DNA of 64,000 bases from Rhizopus arrhizus (lineage: Eukaryota; Mucoromycota; Mucoromycetes; Mucorales; Rhizopodaceae): NCBI GenBank assembly GCA_024220505.1, contig JAKZZE010000002.1, positions 1,116,001-1,180,000 of the forward strand, read 5' to 3'. A model generated the notes under the pieces. It had not been told where the DNA came from. It was given only the letters and a program-made list of their open reading frames with translations, and did not search any database. The position numbers were made by a program, and so were the translations under genes. This document shows, one piece after another, positions 35,034 to 45,356 of the stretch (position 1 is the stretch's first letter; each line of letters starts with the position of its first letter).

Positions 35034-36074
35034 ATGAATCCTCAAGCAACTCTTGACTTTGGGCACACCCAACAGCCTACCCACCAGACTCCCGTGCTCA
35101 CAGTGGACCAACCACTTGATTTTGGTTTACCTTCTTCCGTCCCGGATTGGTTCCGGCCCTTCCAAGCCAGGCTTCTTCATGTGGAGTCTTTGGTCCAAGA
35201 GAACCAACGCCTTCGAGAGGAGCTCAAGGTAGCTCAGGCCCGTATTGCTGAACTTGAGGCCCCTCAAGCCCAACAGCCACAACAACAGCCCAAGCCTAGC
35301 GCTGGCACTGAGGCCTCAAAGTGGAAATCGACTCCTTGTCCTCCTCCTCAACCCATGGCTACTCCTGCTCCCTATAAGGCAGCTGCTTTAAAGGGAAAGA
35401 AAACCGCTCCTCCTGCGCACAAGCCTCCCACCACTCGCCCCCGCAAGGTGTTGTCCACCAGACAACTTCAAGTGGTGGCACGTACGTTCACTCCTGTCTC
35501 CGGTACCCATGGGTACCAATACATATACCTCCCTTGCCGTTTCCGCGAGTCCATCGGTAATGCCCGTGCTAAGCTAGCCAAGCTACGCCTTGAGAACTCC
35601 CGGATTCTCCACTTGTATTACCCCACAAGCCGTGTAGTCGCCATCTTGGTTCACAATGACTACGTAGACCATGCTTTGACTACACTCAACAAGGCAGGCA
35701 TCAAGCCTCTGGAAGAGTTCAACCCTCGCGATGCTGCTAATCTTAGAGATTCCAAGTTTGCTGATCTCACAAATGACGAACGACATCTCAAGATGTGTGA
35801 AATTCACACCGCCTCTCTCCTTCGTGCCTTGGATCACGTACGCGTTGAAGTGCGTCCCTCAGTTGCGCGCTCCTTTCTCAACAAGTCTTGGATCACTCAG
35901 GAGCAATACCAAGACCTTTTAAACAAGTCCCGCCCTCCACGTCAAGCCGCCACCAAGGTCAAAACATCCTTTCTGGATGTCATAATGAATGAAGTTGACC
36001 CTCAAGAACCTCTCCCATCTCTTCAAGATCAACCTTCTCCTACTGGTGCTGGTGAACCAGCTGAAGAGATCTAA
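35034..36074 (+). CDS. LINE ORF1 protein, copy 1
   Basis: 346 residues from the first ATG. A short coiled coil lies at about 50-80 (ESLVQENQRLREELKVAQAR), then a Gln/Pro/Ala-rich linker. Next is a folded region with a possible RRM-like nucleic-acid-binding pattern (YQYIYL, VVAILVHNDYVDHALTTLNK), then an alpha-helical end. In the LINE family, ORF1 binds element RNA in the ribonucleoprotein particle. The same frame is open upstream with no ATG back through the tRNA gene, so a longer product from a non-AUG start cannot be excluded. The stop codon overlaps the ORF2 start. Confidence 0.8.
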   Translation: MNPQATLDFGHTQQPTHQTPVLTVDQPLDFGLPSSVPDWFRPFQARLLHVESLVQENQRLREELKVAQARIAELEAPQAQQPQQQPKPSAGTEASKWKSTPCPPPQPMATPAPYKAAALKGKKTAPPAHKPPTTRPRKVLSTRQLQVVARTFTPVSGTHGYQYIYLPCRFRESIGNARAKLAKLRLENSRILHLYYPTSRVVAILVHNDYVDHALTTLNKAGIKPLEEFNPRDAANLRDSKFADLTNDERHLKMCEIHTASLLRALDHVRVEVRPSVARSFLNKSWITQEQYQDLLNKSRPPRQAATKVKTSFLDVIMNEVDPQEPLPSLQDQPSPTGAGEPAEEI

Positions 36075-39000
36075 TGAGTCAGGTAAATAATAATAACAAT
36101 CATAATGTATACCCTCCTTCCACTCCTTCGTCTATACCAAATAATATCCTCTCTATGACCTTATGGAACACCAATGGTTGTGCTCGTCACACTATTGATG
36201 CCATTACTAACTCCATTCCTTTTACACATCTACTGTTTCTTACCGAGACGTGGCTCTTGTCACCGTTGAGGTTTCTCACCAATTGGAAACAGTACCATAC
36301 ATATGCAATACCAGTAGACAACACCTATCGTGGTGAAATGGGAATCAGTCTCTTGGTCCACCCTGATTGTCCATATGAAGTCACTCATTTTACATCCACC
36401 TCCCCATACGTCCTCACCTGTCAAGTCTCCAACATGCTGATTCACTGTGTTTACCTGCCACCAGCACTATCAGTCGATGAAGCTATGGAAATACTTGACA
36501 ATCTACCCGTACAAACCCACCCGTCACAACAAAACACCATCATCTGCGGCGACTTTAACGCTCGACACCGTGAGATGCTTGGTGATAACCGCACCACCCG
36601 TCGTGGCACTGCTCTGAACAACTGGATCGTCGAGAATGGTTTACGCTGTTGGAATTCTGAACTTGCGTTTGGAATACCCACGTATAATTCGCACACACGA
36701 TTCAGCTCCATGACAGGCCGACATTTCCATAGTGTTATTGACCTTTTCCTTAGCACGCAGGACCTCCACAACGCACAATTAAGAGTCCATGACGATCTTG
36801 CTCTCGGGTCTGATCATAGTCCTCTGTCTCTTTCTTGTCTTGTGCCCCCTCCTCCTCCTGTCTCGTCCAGTCATCCTCGCTTACTTTGGAACCTAAGTAG
36901 ATTGTCTGACGATGACTGTACCTATGTACAATTGTTCAAAGATAAGATACAACCGTTCCATCAGTTGCTTCAAGAATATACCTCTACAGATGGTGTCTAC
37001 ACCTCCGTACGTCCCGATCTTGATGCACTGACTCTTCAATTCAATGAGATTATCCAGTCTAGTTTGGATCAGTCCATTGGTCGCAAGAGCCCTCACAGTC
37101 GCCACCATGCTTGGTTCTGGACAGCCGACCTGCAGGCCGCGTTTGACCATCGCGAGTCTTGTAGACGTGCTTGGAAAAGAGCCTCTGGTCCCAGCAAAGC
37201 AGCAAGATGGACTGACTATACTTTGGCATGCTTGCGGTACAAGTCTGAACTTCGTCGTCGACGTCGCTTCACTTGGAAACAGTTTTGTCACAAGTTGTCA
37301 TATGGTCCTCTTGCTGATACTAACTCCATTGTCAGTAGGATTAAGCGCAATCGGGTAGTTCAACCACAATTCTCTCATCCCGAGGGTTCCCGTGTTGCTG
37401 CTTCCGTCATGGCAAGACATCTCCAACAGGTGTTCTCTGGTGTAAACCTGCCTGACACTCGTTACCCTGCCCCACTCATTCCAAATGGTCCTCATCCCAT
37501 AGATGAAGCCAGCTGTCCCATAACGACCAGTACAGTACACCATGCTCTGTTGAAACGTCTTTCGAGACGCAAAGCCCCTGGTGTCGATCACCTCCGTACT
37601 GAAATGCTGTTGCCGATCGCGGATGAGGTCATTCCAGTGATTACTCTCCTTTTTCAACTTTGTTGGAAGTGGTCATCGGTCCCCTCAGCCTGGTGTACTG
37701 CTCAAGTAGTCCCTATCTACAAGAAAGGAGATGCCTTAGACCCAGGTAACTATAGACCAATCTCACTCACCTCGATCATGCGCAAGCTACTCGAGTTGTG
37801 CCTGCAGCAGGAGCTGGAATCCACTGCCCCACCACTTGATCCTGTCCAAGGTGGGTTTCGACATCATCGTAGTGCGCTCGATCAAGCCTTGTGCTTGCAC
37901 GAGCTGTGCCGACAACACACTATCGACCACTCCGGTGAACCACCTGTCCTTGCCTTCTTGGACATCAAGTCGGCCTATGACACTGTTGACCGTGCTATTG
38001 TATGGCGTGCTCTTGAGACATATGTCTCTGAGCCCATGCTTGGCATCCTTCAGTGTCTATTCGATCAGGTAAGTATAGAGGTATTACTGGCTGGACACTC
38101 TTCACCTTCGTTCTGGCCTCGTACTGGTGTACTGCAAGGTTCAATCCTCTCTCCCTTCCTGTACTCTGTGTACATCAACTCTCTTCCTGCTGTCCTTCGG
38201 GATATTCGCTTGCCTGTCTCTGCACGATATTACAGTACCATGCCCCAACGCGAGTTCGGTGGCCTCTGGATAAATTGTTTGCTGTATGCTGATGATGTCG
38301 TTTTGATTGCTGCTCCTGAGGTTATGCCAAAGTTGCTCAAGAAAGCAGAAGAACACTCTCAGTCACTCGGTTATCGGTGGAATCCTGCCAAGTGTGTCGT
38401 GCTTAACTGCCCTAGTGAACATGGAGGACGTCGAATGAAGCTCTACGGGTCACCCATACCCAAGGAATCTTCGTTCACTTATCTTGGCGTCCCTTTCAGT
38501 CCACAGGGTAAGATTGCCACTGACCATCTTATTCGTAGGAACTCAGCCTCTGCTATCTCTGCCATGCGTGCGACTCTGTTGCCAATTGGTATTAGATCCG
38601 CAAGCTTCTCTCGACTCATGGCCAGTCGTCTCTATGCTACCTTTATTAGGCCCAAGTTTGAGTACGGTCTGTGCATATGTACCTTCCTGGTCAAGCAGTT
38701 GACTCTATTAGAAAAGGCTCAAGACCAGTGTCTCCGTATGGCTTTTGGTGGTCATCGTACCTCATCCACCACTGTCTACAAGCATTTGGTCAACCTTCCC
38801 TCCATGAAAGAACGTGCCAATATCTTGGTCTTCAAGTTCATCCTCCGAGTCCACTTCCTCCCTGAAGATACCCTCCTCTCTCTCCTTCTGCGCTTTGTAC
38901 AAGAGGCTCCTGCTCGTAGTCGTTTTCGTTGGCCGGCCTTAGTAGCGTCAAACCCACTATGGTCCAACCCAGCGTTAAATGGTGGTCATGCTTCAACAGC

Positions 39001-39571
39001 TAACCGCATTGCTCACTTTACCTGCGTCGCTCATGTTCGCCTGTGTACTGAGACCTATCGCGAGCTCAATCTAGCAGCGATCTATCAAAAACCAAAGCCT
39101 CCAGTTCTTCTCTCTGCTTGCCGTCCGTACCATTGTGTAGATCCAATCCTTACAATACCGATGAGCGTCTACGATCGTAGTCGTCTCCTGAGGTGGCGTA
39201 TGGGTTGGCTACCAGGTCGTCCTATCGCCTGTCGCTGTGGTCACCCACATGCATCTAGAGCACATTTGTTGAGCTGCCTTCGGGTGGCAATACGTTTAAA
39301 TGTTGCTCTAAACACTCGCCCTAATCCGCTGGATTATGTGTTGAATCAGTTGCCCCGCAAGCTCCCCGTTCGACATTCTCCTTCTCTTCTCTCTCGTTGG
39401 TCTGCTTGGTGGCCGGTTGTTTGTGCCATCTTGTTTGAAATCGAACAAATCTGTCAACCTGATGAAGAATTTTCCCCTGCAGCATCCGATACATCAGGCT
39501 CATTACTCTTAAACAAACTCAAGCCAGCTACAACTGTGCACCTTTCCACTTTACTGTCAATCGCTGAATAA
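36074..39571 (+). CDS. LINE ORF2: apurinic endonuclease and reverse transcriptase, copy 1
   Basis: 1165 residues. The N-terminal exonuclease-endonuclease-phosphatase domain (about 25-255) has WNTNG, the catalytic E58 in TETW, D160 and N162 in GDFNAR, and D247-H248 in SDHSP. The reverse transcriptase (about 510-790) has D630 in FLDIKSAYD, GVLQGSILSPFLYSVYIN and the active site YADD at 738-741. A C-terminal Cys/His cluster (C1053, C1055, H1059, H1064, C1068) is a likely zinc finger for RNA or target binding. I see no RNase H domain. The protein should nick the target and prime reverse transcription there. It starts inside the ORF1 stop (TAATG), suggesting termination-reinitiation. Confidence 0.93.
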   Translation: MSQVNNNNNHNVYPPSTPSSIPNNILSMTLWNTNGCARHTIDAITNSIPFTHLLFLTETWLLSPLRFLTNWKQYHTYAIPVDNTYRGEMGISLLVHPDCPYEVTHFTSTSPYVLTCQVSNMLIHCVYLPPALSVDEAMEILDNLPVQTHPSQQNTIICGDFNARHREMLGDNRTTRRGTALNNWIVENGLRCWNSELAFGIPTYNSHTRFSSMTGRHFHSVIDLFLSTQDLHNAQLRVHDDLALGSDHSPLSLSCLVPPPPPVSSSHPRLLWNLSRLSDDDCTYVQLFKDKIQPFHQLLQEYTSTDGVYTSVRPDLDALTLQFNEIIQSSLDQSIGRKSPHSRHHAWFWTADLQAAFDHRESCRRAWKRASGPSKAARWTDYTLACLRYKSELRRRRRFTWKQFCHKLSYGPLADTNSIVSRIKRNRVVQPQFSHPEGSRVAASVMARHLQQVFSGVNLPDTRYPAPLIPNGPHPIDEASCPITTSTVHHALLKRLSRRKAPGVDHLRTEMLLPIADEVIPVITLLFQLCWKWSSVPSAWCTAQVVPIYKKGDALDPGNYRPISLTSIMRKLLELCLQQELESTAPPLDPVQGGFRHHRSALDQALCLHELCRQHTIDHSGEPPVLAFLDIKSAYDTVDRAIVWRALETYVSEPMLGILQCLFDQVSIEVLLAGHSSPSFWPRTGVLQGSILSPFLYSVYINSLPAVLRDIRLPVSARYYSTMPQREFGGLWINCLLYADDVVLIAAPEVMPKLLKKAEEHSQSLGYRWNPAKCVVLNCPSEHGGRRMKLYGSPIPKESSFTYLGVPFSPQGKIATDHLIRRNSASAISAMRATLLPIGIRSASFSRLMASRLYATFIRPKFEYGLCICTFLVKQLTLLEKAQDQCLRMAFGGHRTSSTTVYKHLVNLPSMKERANILVFKFILRVHFLPEDTLLSLLLRFVQEAPARSRFRWPALVASNPLWSNPALNGGHASTANRIAHFTCVAHVRLCTETYRELNLAAIYQKPKPPVLLSACRPYHCVDPILTIPMSVYDRSRLLRWRMGWLPGRPIACRCGHPHASRAHLLSCLRVAIRLNVALNTRPNPLDYVLNQLPRKLPVRHSPSLLSRWSAWWPVVCAILFEIEQICQPDEEFSPAASDTSGSLLLNKLKPATTVHLSTLLSIAE

Positions 39572-39672
39572 CTCCTTGCTGTTTACTTATAGATTAAAAA
39601 AAAAAAAAAAAAAAGAAAATATATATAAGAAAATACAAAAAAGAGGAAAATACAAAAAAGAACTAAAACTAG

Positions 39673-39710
<38 letters not shown>

Positions 39711-40308
39711 ATAGCTTTTACTACCTCACGCCATTTGGCTTTCTTTAACTCCGCCCAGCCTCTGTCTGTTGGCTCTACTTTCATCTGTTCAAAAGAGAAA
39801 AAAAAAAAAAAAAAAAAAAAAAACAACAAAAAACTCTTTTATATATTACTTTTTACTCTGTACACACACTTATAGCTATTAACCTCTTCTTTAATAGCTC
39901 TCAAAGCTACTTTACCTGCTGCTATAGCATCCTTTTGCTCCTTCTGGACATCCATTTTGGCCTTTGTGCCCTTCAACTATCTTTCTTTCCTGGCTTCGGC
40001 CCTCTCCATCTATCATCTGCCAGTATCATCTGTGCCCTCAAACCAACCTCATCTCGCGCTATGTCGCCCTTCACTCTTGCTCTCTTGGCCTCTGCTGCCC
40101 TCTCCTCTTCTTATCATACAAGCTATCCATGTCGATCACCTCTTTCAAGATCCGATTCATGCGAACCTCCTACACCTTTTCTTTTTTTTTTTAGTTCTAC
40201 TGTTTTTTTATTACAATTTCATATTACATCTGTAATAACCACTCCAAGGCGAGGCACTATGCTCACACTGGCGACGCCTCCATGCCTTTTAATAAAGAAA
40301 ATCTTTTA

Positions 40309-40324
40309 TCTCGGTCAAATTGTC
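40309..40324. repeat. Target-site duplication between LINE copies 1 and 2
   Basis: The same 16 bp as at the tRNA gene (nucleotides 1-16); only this piece of the tRNA is present here. Confidence 0.9.
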
Positions 40325-40679
40325 GTCCTTTCGTGTCTCTGATTGTTACACCAACTTTTGTCTGGCTAAACAATCATCCGCATACACTTCTCTAAAGAAA
40401 ACCTATCAATCCGTCATTAGTTCGATACATCCATCAAGAAACAACATTATTCCACTTACCACACCTTCTTCAATTCAAACCTCATCAAGTAATCCAGTTT
40501 CAAAGATTCAAGAAGAAACTACAACCCACAGCAAAATCAGTAACCAGGAACCTATTTCCTCCTCCTCCTCCACCGCCTCTACTAAGCGCACCCTCTCCGA
40601 CCGCTCACCACAACTTCAACCCCTTGACCAAGTGAGCCGTCCCAATCGCAAGATAAAGTCACATAATATCGACTTTATC

Positions 40680-41720
40680 ATGAATCCTCAAGCAACTCTT
40701 GACTTTGGGCACACCCAACAGCCTACCCACCAGACTCCCGTGCTCACAGTGGACCAACCACTTGATTTTGGTTTACCTTCTTCCGTCCCGGATTGGTTCC
40801 GGCCCTTCCAAGCCAGGCTTCTTCATGTGGAGTCTTTGGTCCAAGAGAACCAACGCCTTCGAGAGGAGCTCAAGGTAGCTCAGGCCCGTATTGCTGAACT
40901 TGAGGCCCCTCAAGCCCAACAGCCACAACAACAGCCCAAGCCTAGCGCTGGCACTGAGGCCTCAAAGTGGAAATCGACTCCTTGTCCTCCTCCTCAACCC
41001 ATGGCTACTCCTGCTCCCTATAAGGCAGCTGCTTTAAAGGGAAAGAAAACCGCTCCTCCTGCGCACAAGCCTCCCACCACTCGCCCCCGCAAGGTGTTGT
41101 CCACCAGACAACTTCAAGTGGTGGCACGTACGTTCACTCCTGTCTCCGGTACCCATGGGTACCAATACATATACCTCCCTTGCCGTTTCCGCGAGTCCAT
41201 CGGTAATGCCCGTGCTAAGCTAGCCAAGCTACGCCTTGAGAACTCCCGGATTCTCCACTTGTATTACCCCACAAGCCGTGTAGTCGCCATCTTGGTTCAC
41301 AATGACTACGTAGACCATGCTTTGACTACACTCAACAAGGCAGGCATCAAGCCTCTGGAAGAGTTCAACCCTCGCGATGCTGCTAATCTTAGAGATTCCA
41401 AGTTTGCTGATCTCACAAATGACGAACGACATCTCAAGATGTGTGAAATTCACACCGCCTCTCTCCTTCGTGCCTTGGATCACGTACGCGTTGAAGTGCG
41501 TCCCTCAGTTGCGCGCTCCTTTCTCAACAAGTCTTGGATCACTCAGGAGCAATACCAAGACCTTTTAAACAAGTCCCGCCCTCCACGTCAAGCCGCCACC
41601 AAGGTCAAAACATCCTTTCTGGATGTCATAATGAATGAAGTTGACCCTCAAGAACCTCTCCCATCTCTTCAAGATCAACCTTCTCCTACTGGTGCTGGTG
41701 AACCAGCTGAAGAGATCTAA
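40680..41720 (+). CDS. LINE ORF1 protein, copy 2
   Basis: 346 residues, identical in translation to copy 1 from the first ATG. In this copy the upstream ATG-less open frame stops at a TAA in the end of copy 1, about 380 bp before the ATG. Confidence 0.8.
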   Translation: MNPQATLDFGHTQQPTHQTPVLTVDQPLDFGLPSSVPDWFRPFQARLLHVESLVQENQRLREELKVAQARIAELEAPQAQQPQQQPKPSAGTEASKWKSTPCPPPQPMATPAPYKAAALKGKKTAPPAHKPPTTRPRKVLSTRQLQVVARTFTPVSGTHGYQYIYLPCRFRESIGNARAKLAKLRLENSRILHLYYPTSRVVAILVHNDYVDHALTTLNKAGIKPLEEFNPRDAANLRDSKFADLTNDERHLKMCEIHTASLLRALDHVRVEVRPSVARSFLNKSWITQEQYQDLLNKSRPPRQAATKVKTSFLDVIMNEVDPQEPLPSLQDQPSPTGAGEPAEEI

Positions 41721-44700
41721 TGAGTCAGGTAAATAATAATAACAATCATAATGTATACCCTCCTTCCACTCCTTCGTCTATACCAAATAATATCCTCTCT
41801 ATGACCTTATGGAACACCAATGGTTGTGCTCGTCACACTATTGATGCCATTACTAACTCCATTCCTTTTACACATCTACTGTTTCTTACCGAGACGTGGC
41901 TCTTGTCACCGTTGAGGTTTCTCACCAATTGGAAACAGTACCATACATATGCAATACCAGTAGACAACACCTATCGTGGTGAAATGGGAATCAGTCTCTT
42001 GGTCCACCCTGATTGTCCATATGAAGTCACTCATTTTACATCCACCTCCCCATACGTCCTCACCTGTCAAGTCTCCAACATGCTGATTCACTGTGTTTAC
42101 CTGCCACCAGCACTATCAGTCGATGAAGCTATGGAAATACTTGACAATCTACCCGTACAAACCCACCCGTCACAACAAAACACCATCATCTGCGGCGACT
42201 TTAACGCTCGACACCGTGAGATGCTTGGTGATAACCGCACCACCCGTCGTGGCACTGCTCTGAACAACTGGATCGTCGAGAATGGTTTACGCTGTTGGAA
42301 TTCTGAACTTGCGTTTGGAATACCCACGTATAATTCGCACACACGATTCAGCTCCATGACAGGCCGACATTTCCATAGTGTTATTGACCTTTTCCTTAGC
42401 ACGCAGGACCTCCACAACGCACAATTAAGAGTCCATGACGATCTTGCTCTCGGGTCTGATCATAGTCCTCTGTCTCTTTCTTGTCTTGTGCCCCCTCCTC
42501 CTCCTGTCTCGTCCAGTCATCCTCGCTTACTTTGGAACCTAAGTAGATTGTCTGACGATGACTGTACCTATGTACAATTGTTCAAAGATAAGATACAACC
42601 GTTCCATCAGTTGCTTCAAGAATATACCTCTACAGATGGTGTCTACACCTCCGTACGTCCCGATCTTGATGCACTGACTCTTCAATTCAATGAGATTATC
42701 CAGTCTAGTTTGGATCAGTCCATTGGTCGCAAGAGCCCTCACAGTCGCCACCATGCTTGGTTCTGGACAGCCGACCTGCAGGCCGCGTTTGACCATCGCG
42801 AGTCTTGTAGACGTGCTTGGAAAAGAGCCTCTGGTCCCAGCAAAGCAGCAAGATGGACTGACTATACTTTGGCATGCTTGCGGTACAAGTCTGAACTTCG
42901 TCGTCGACGTCGCTTCACTTGGAAACAGTTTTGTCACAAGTTGTCATATGGTCCTCTTGCTGATACTAACTCCATTGTCAGTAGGATTAAGCGCAATCGG
43001 GTAGTTCAACCACAATTCTCTCATCCCGAGGGTTCCCGTGTTGCTGCTTCCGTCATGGCAAGACATCTCCAACAGGTGTTCTCTGGTGTAAACCTGCCTG
43101 ACACTCGTTACCCTGCCCCACTCATTCCAAATGGTCCTCATCCCATAGATGAAGCCAGCTGTCCCATAACGACCAGTACAGTACACCATGCTCTGTTGAA
43201 ACGTCTTTCGAGACGCAAAGCCCCTGGTGTCGATCACCTCCGTACTGAAATGCTGTTGCCGATCGCGGATGAGGTCATTCCAGTGATTACTCTCCTTTTT
43301 CAACTTTGTTGGAAGTGGTCATCGGTCCCCTCAGCCTGGTGTACTGCTCAAGTAGTCCCTATCTACAAGAAAGGAGATGCCTTAGACCCAGGTAACTATA
43401 GACCAATCTCACTCACCTCGATCATGCGCAAGCTACTCGAGTTGTGCCTGCAGCAGGAGCTGGAATCCACTGCCCCACCACTTGATCCTGTCCAAGGTGG
43501 GTTTCGACATCATCGTAGTGCGCTCGATCAAGCCTTGTGCTTGCACGAGCTGTGCCGACAACACACTATCGACCACTCCGGTGAACCACCTGTCCTTGCC
43601 TTCTTGGACATCAAGTCGGCCTATGACACTGTTGACCGTGCTATTGTATGGCGTGCTCTTGAGACATATGTCTCTGAGCCCATGCTTGGCATCCTTCAGT
43701 GTCTATTCGATCAGGTAAGTATAGAGGTATTACTGGCTGGACACTCTTCACCTTCGTTCTGGCCTCGTACTGGTGTACTGCAAGGTTCAATCCTCTCTCC
43801 CTTCCTGTACTCTGTGTACATCAACTCTCTTCCTGCTGTCCTTCGGGATATTCGCTTGCCTGTCTCTGCACGATATTACAGTACCATGCCCCAACGCGAG
43901 TTCGGTGGCCTCTGGATAAATTGTTTGCTGTATGCTGATGATGTCGTTTTGATTGCTGCTCCTGAGGTTATGCCAAAGTTGCTCAAGAAAGCAGAAGAAC
44001 ACTCTCAGTCACTCGGTTATCGGTGGAATCCTGCCAAGTGTGTCGTGCTTAACTGCCCTAGTGAACATGGAGGACGTCGAATGAAGCTCTACGGGTCACC
44101 CATACCCAAGGAATCTTCGTTCACTTATCTTGGCGTCCCTTTCAGTCCACAGGGTAAGATTGCCACTGACCATCTTATTCGTAGGAACTCAGCCTCTGCT
44201 ATCTCTGCCATGCGTGCGACTCTGTTGCCAATTGGTATTAGATCCGCAAGCTTCTCTCGACTCATGGCCAGTCGTCTCTATGCTACCTTTATTAGGCCCA
44301 AGTTTGAGTACGGTCTGTGCATATGTACCTTCCTGGTCAAGCAGTTGACTCTATTAGAAAAGGCTCAAGACCAGTGTCTCCGTATGGCTTTTGGTGGTCA
44401 TCGTACCTCATCCACCACTGTCTACAAGCATTTGGTCAACCTTCCCTCCATGAAAGAACGTGCCAATATCTTGGTCTTCAAGTTCATCCTCCGAGTCCAC
44501 TTCCTCCCTGAAGATACCCTCCTCTCTCTCCTTCTGCGCTTTGTACAAGAGGCTCCTGCTCGTAGTCGTTTTCGTTGGCCGGCCTTAGTAGCGTCAAACC
44601 CACTATGGTCCAACCCAGCGTTAAATGGTGGTCATGCTTCAACAGCTAACCGCATTGCTCACTTTACCTGCGTCGCTCATGTTCGCCTGTGTACTGAGAC

Positions 44701-45217
44701 CTATCGCGAGCTCAATCTAGCAGCGATCTATCAAAAACCAAAGCCTCCAGTTCTTCTCTCTGCTTGCCGTCCGTACCATTGTGTAGATCCAATCCTTACA
44801 ATACCGATGAGCGTCTACGATCGTAGTCGTCTCCTGAGGTGGCGTATGGGTTGGCTACCAGGTCGTCCTATCGCCTGTCGCTGTGGTCACCCACATGCAT
44901 CTAGAGCACATTTGTTGAGCTGCCTTCGGGTGGCAATACGTTTAAATGTTGCTCTAAACACTCGCCCTAATCCGCTGGATTATGTGTTGAATCAGTTGCC
45001 CCGCAAGCTCCCCGTTCGACATTCTCCTTCTCTTCTCTCTCGTTGGTCTGCTTGGTGGCCGGTTGTTTGTGCCATCTTGTTTGAAATCGAACAAATCTGT
45101 CAACCTGATGAAGAATTTTCCCCTGCAGCATCCGATACATCAGGCTCATTACTCTTAAACAAACTCAAGCCAGCTACAACTGTGCACCTTTCCACTTTAC
45201 TGTCAATCGCTGAATAA
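41720..45217 (+). CDS. LINE ORF2 endonuclease-reverse transcriptase, copy 2
   Basis: 1165 residues, identical in translation to copy 1, with all endonuclease and YADD residues kept. It is joined to ORF1 by the TAATG overlap. Confidence 0.93.
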   Translation: MSQVNNNNNHNVYPPSTPSSIPNNILSMTLWNTNGCARHTIDAITNSIPFTHLLFLTETWLLSPLRFLTNWKQYHTYAIPVDNTYRGEMGISLLVHPDCPYEVTHFTSTSPYVLTCQVSNMLIHCVYLPPALSVDEAMEILDNLPVQTHPSQQNTIICGDFNARHREMLGDNRTTRRGTALNNWIVENGLRCWNSELAFGIPTYNSHTRFSSMTGRHFHSVIDLFLSTQDLHNAQLRVHDDLALGSDHSPLSLSCLVPPPPPVSSSHPRLLWNLSRLSDDDCTYVQLFKDKIQPFHQLLQEYTSTDGVYTSVRPDLDALTLQFNEIIQSSLDQSIGRKSPHSRHHAWFWTADLQAAFDHRESCRRAWKRASGPSKAARWTDYTLACLRYKSELRRRRRFTWKQFCHKLSYGPLADTNSIVSRIKRNRVVQPQFSHPEGSRVAASVMARHLQQVFSGVNLPDTRYPAPLIPNGPHPIDEASCPITTSTVHHALLKRLSRRKAPGVDHLRTEMLLPIADEVIPVITLLFQLCWKWSSVPSAWCTAQVVPIYKKGDALDPGNYRPISLTSIMRKLLELCLQQELESTAPPLDPVQGGFRHHRSALDQALCLHELCRQHTIDHSGEPPVLAFLDIKSAYDTVDRAIVWRALETYVSEPMLGILQCLFDQVSIEVLLAGHSSPSFWPRTGVLQGSILSPFLYSVYINSLPAVLRDIRLPVSARYYSTMPQREFGGLWINCLLYADDVVLIAAPEVMPKLLKKAEEHSQSLGYRWNPAKCVVLNCPSEHGGRRMKLYGSPIPKESSFTYLGVPFSPQGKIATDHLIRRNSASAISAMRATLLPIGIRSASFSRLMASRLYATFIRPKFEYGLCICTFLVKQLTLLEKAQDQCLRMAFGGHRTSSTTVYKHLVNLPSMKERANILVFKFILRVHFLPEDTLLSLLLRFVQEAPARSRFRWPALVASNPLWSNPALNGGHASTANRIAHFTCVAHVRLCTETYRELNLAAIYQKPKPPVLLSACRPYHCVDPILTIPMSVYDRSRLLRWRMGWLPGRPIACRCGHPHASRAHLLSCLRVAIRLNVALNTRPNPLDYVLNQLPRKLPVRHSPSLLSRWSAWWPVVCAILFEIEQICQPDEEFSPAASDTSGSLLLNKLKPATTVHLSTLLSIAE

Positions 45218-45319
45218 CTCCTTGCTGTTTACTTATAGATTAAAAAAAAAAAAAAAAAAAAGAAAATATATATAAGAAAATACAAAAAAGAGGAAAATAC
45301 AAAAAAGAACTAAAACTAG

Positions 45320-45356
<37 letters not shown>

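Larger units (their letters stand above)
34679..40308 (+). mobile_element. tRNA-Ser-targeted LINE (non-LTR retrotransposon), copy 1
   Basis: A 5630-bp element. It begins GTCCTTTCGTGTCTCTG, carries ORF1 and ORF2, and ends ...AATAAAGAAAATCTTTTA just before the duplicated target. No long terminal repeats are present. The 3' region (39572-40308) holds three A tracts (19, 37 and 26 bases) and about 480 bp after the last one, and ends near an AATAAA polyadenylation-type signal. It differs from the other copies at 34720 (A instead of C). Both ORFs are open, so it may be active. It lies directly against the tRNA gene. Confidence 0.93.
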
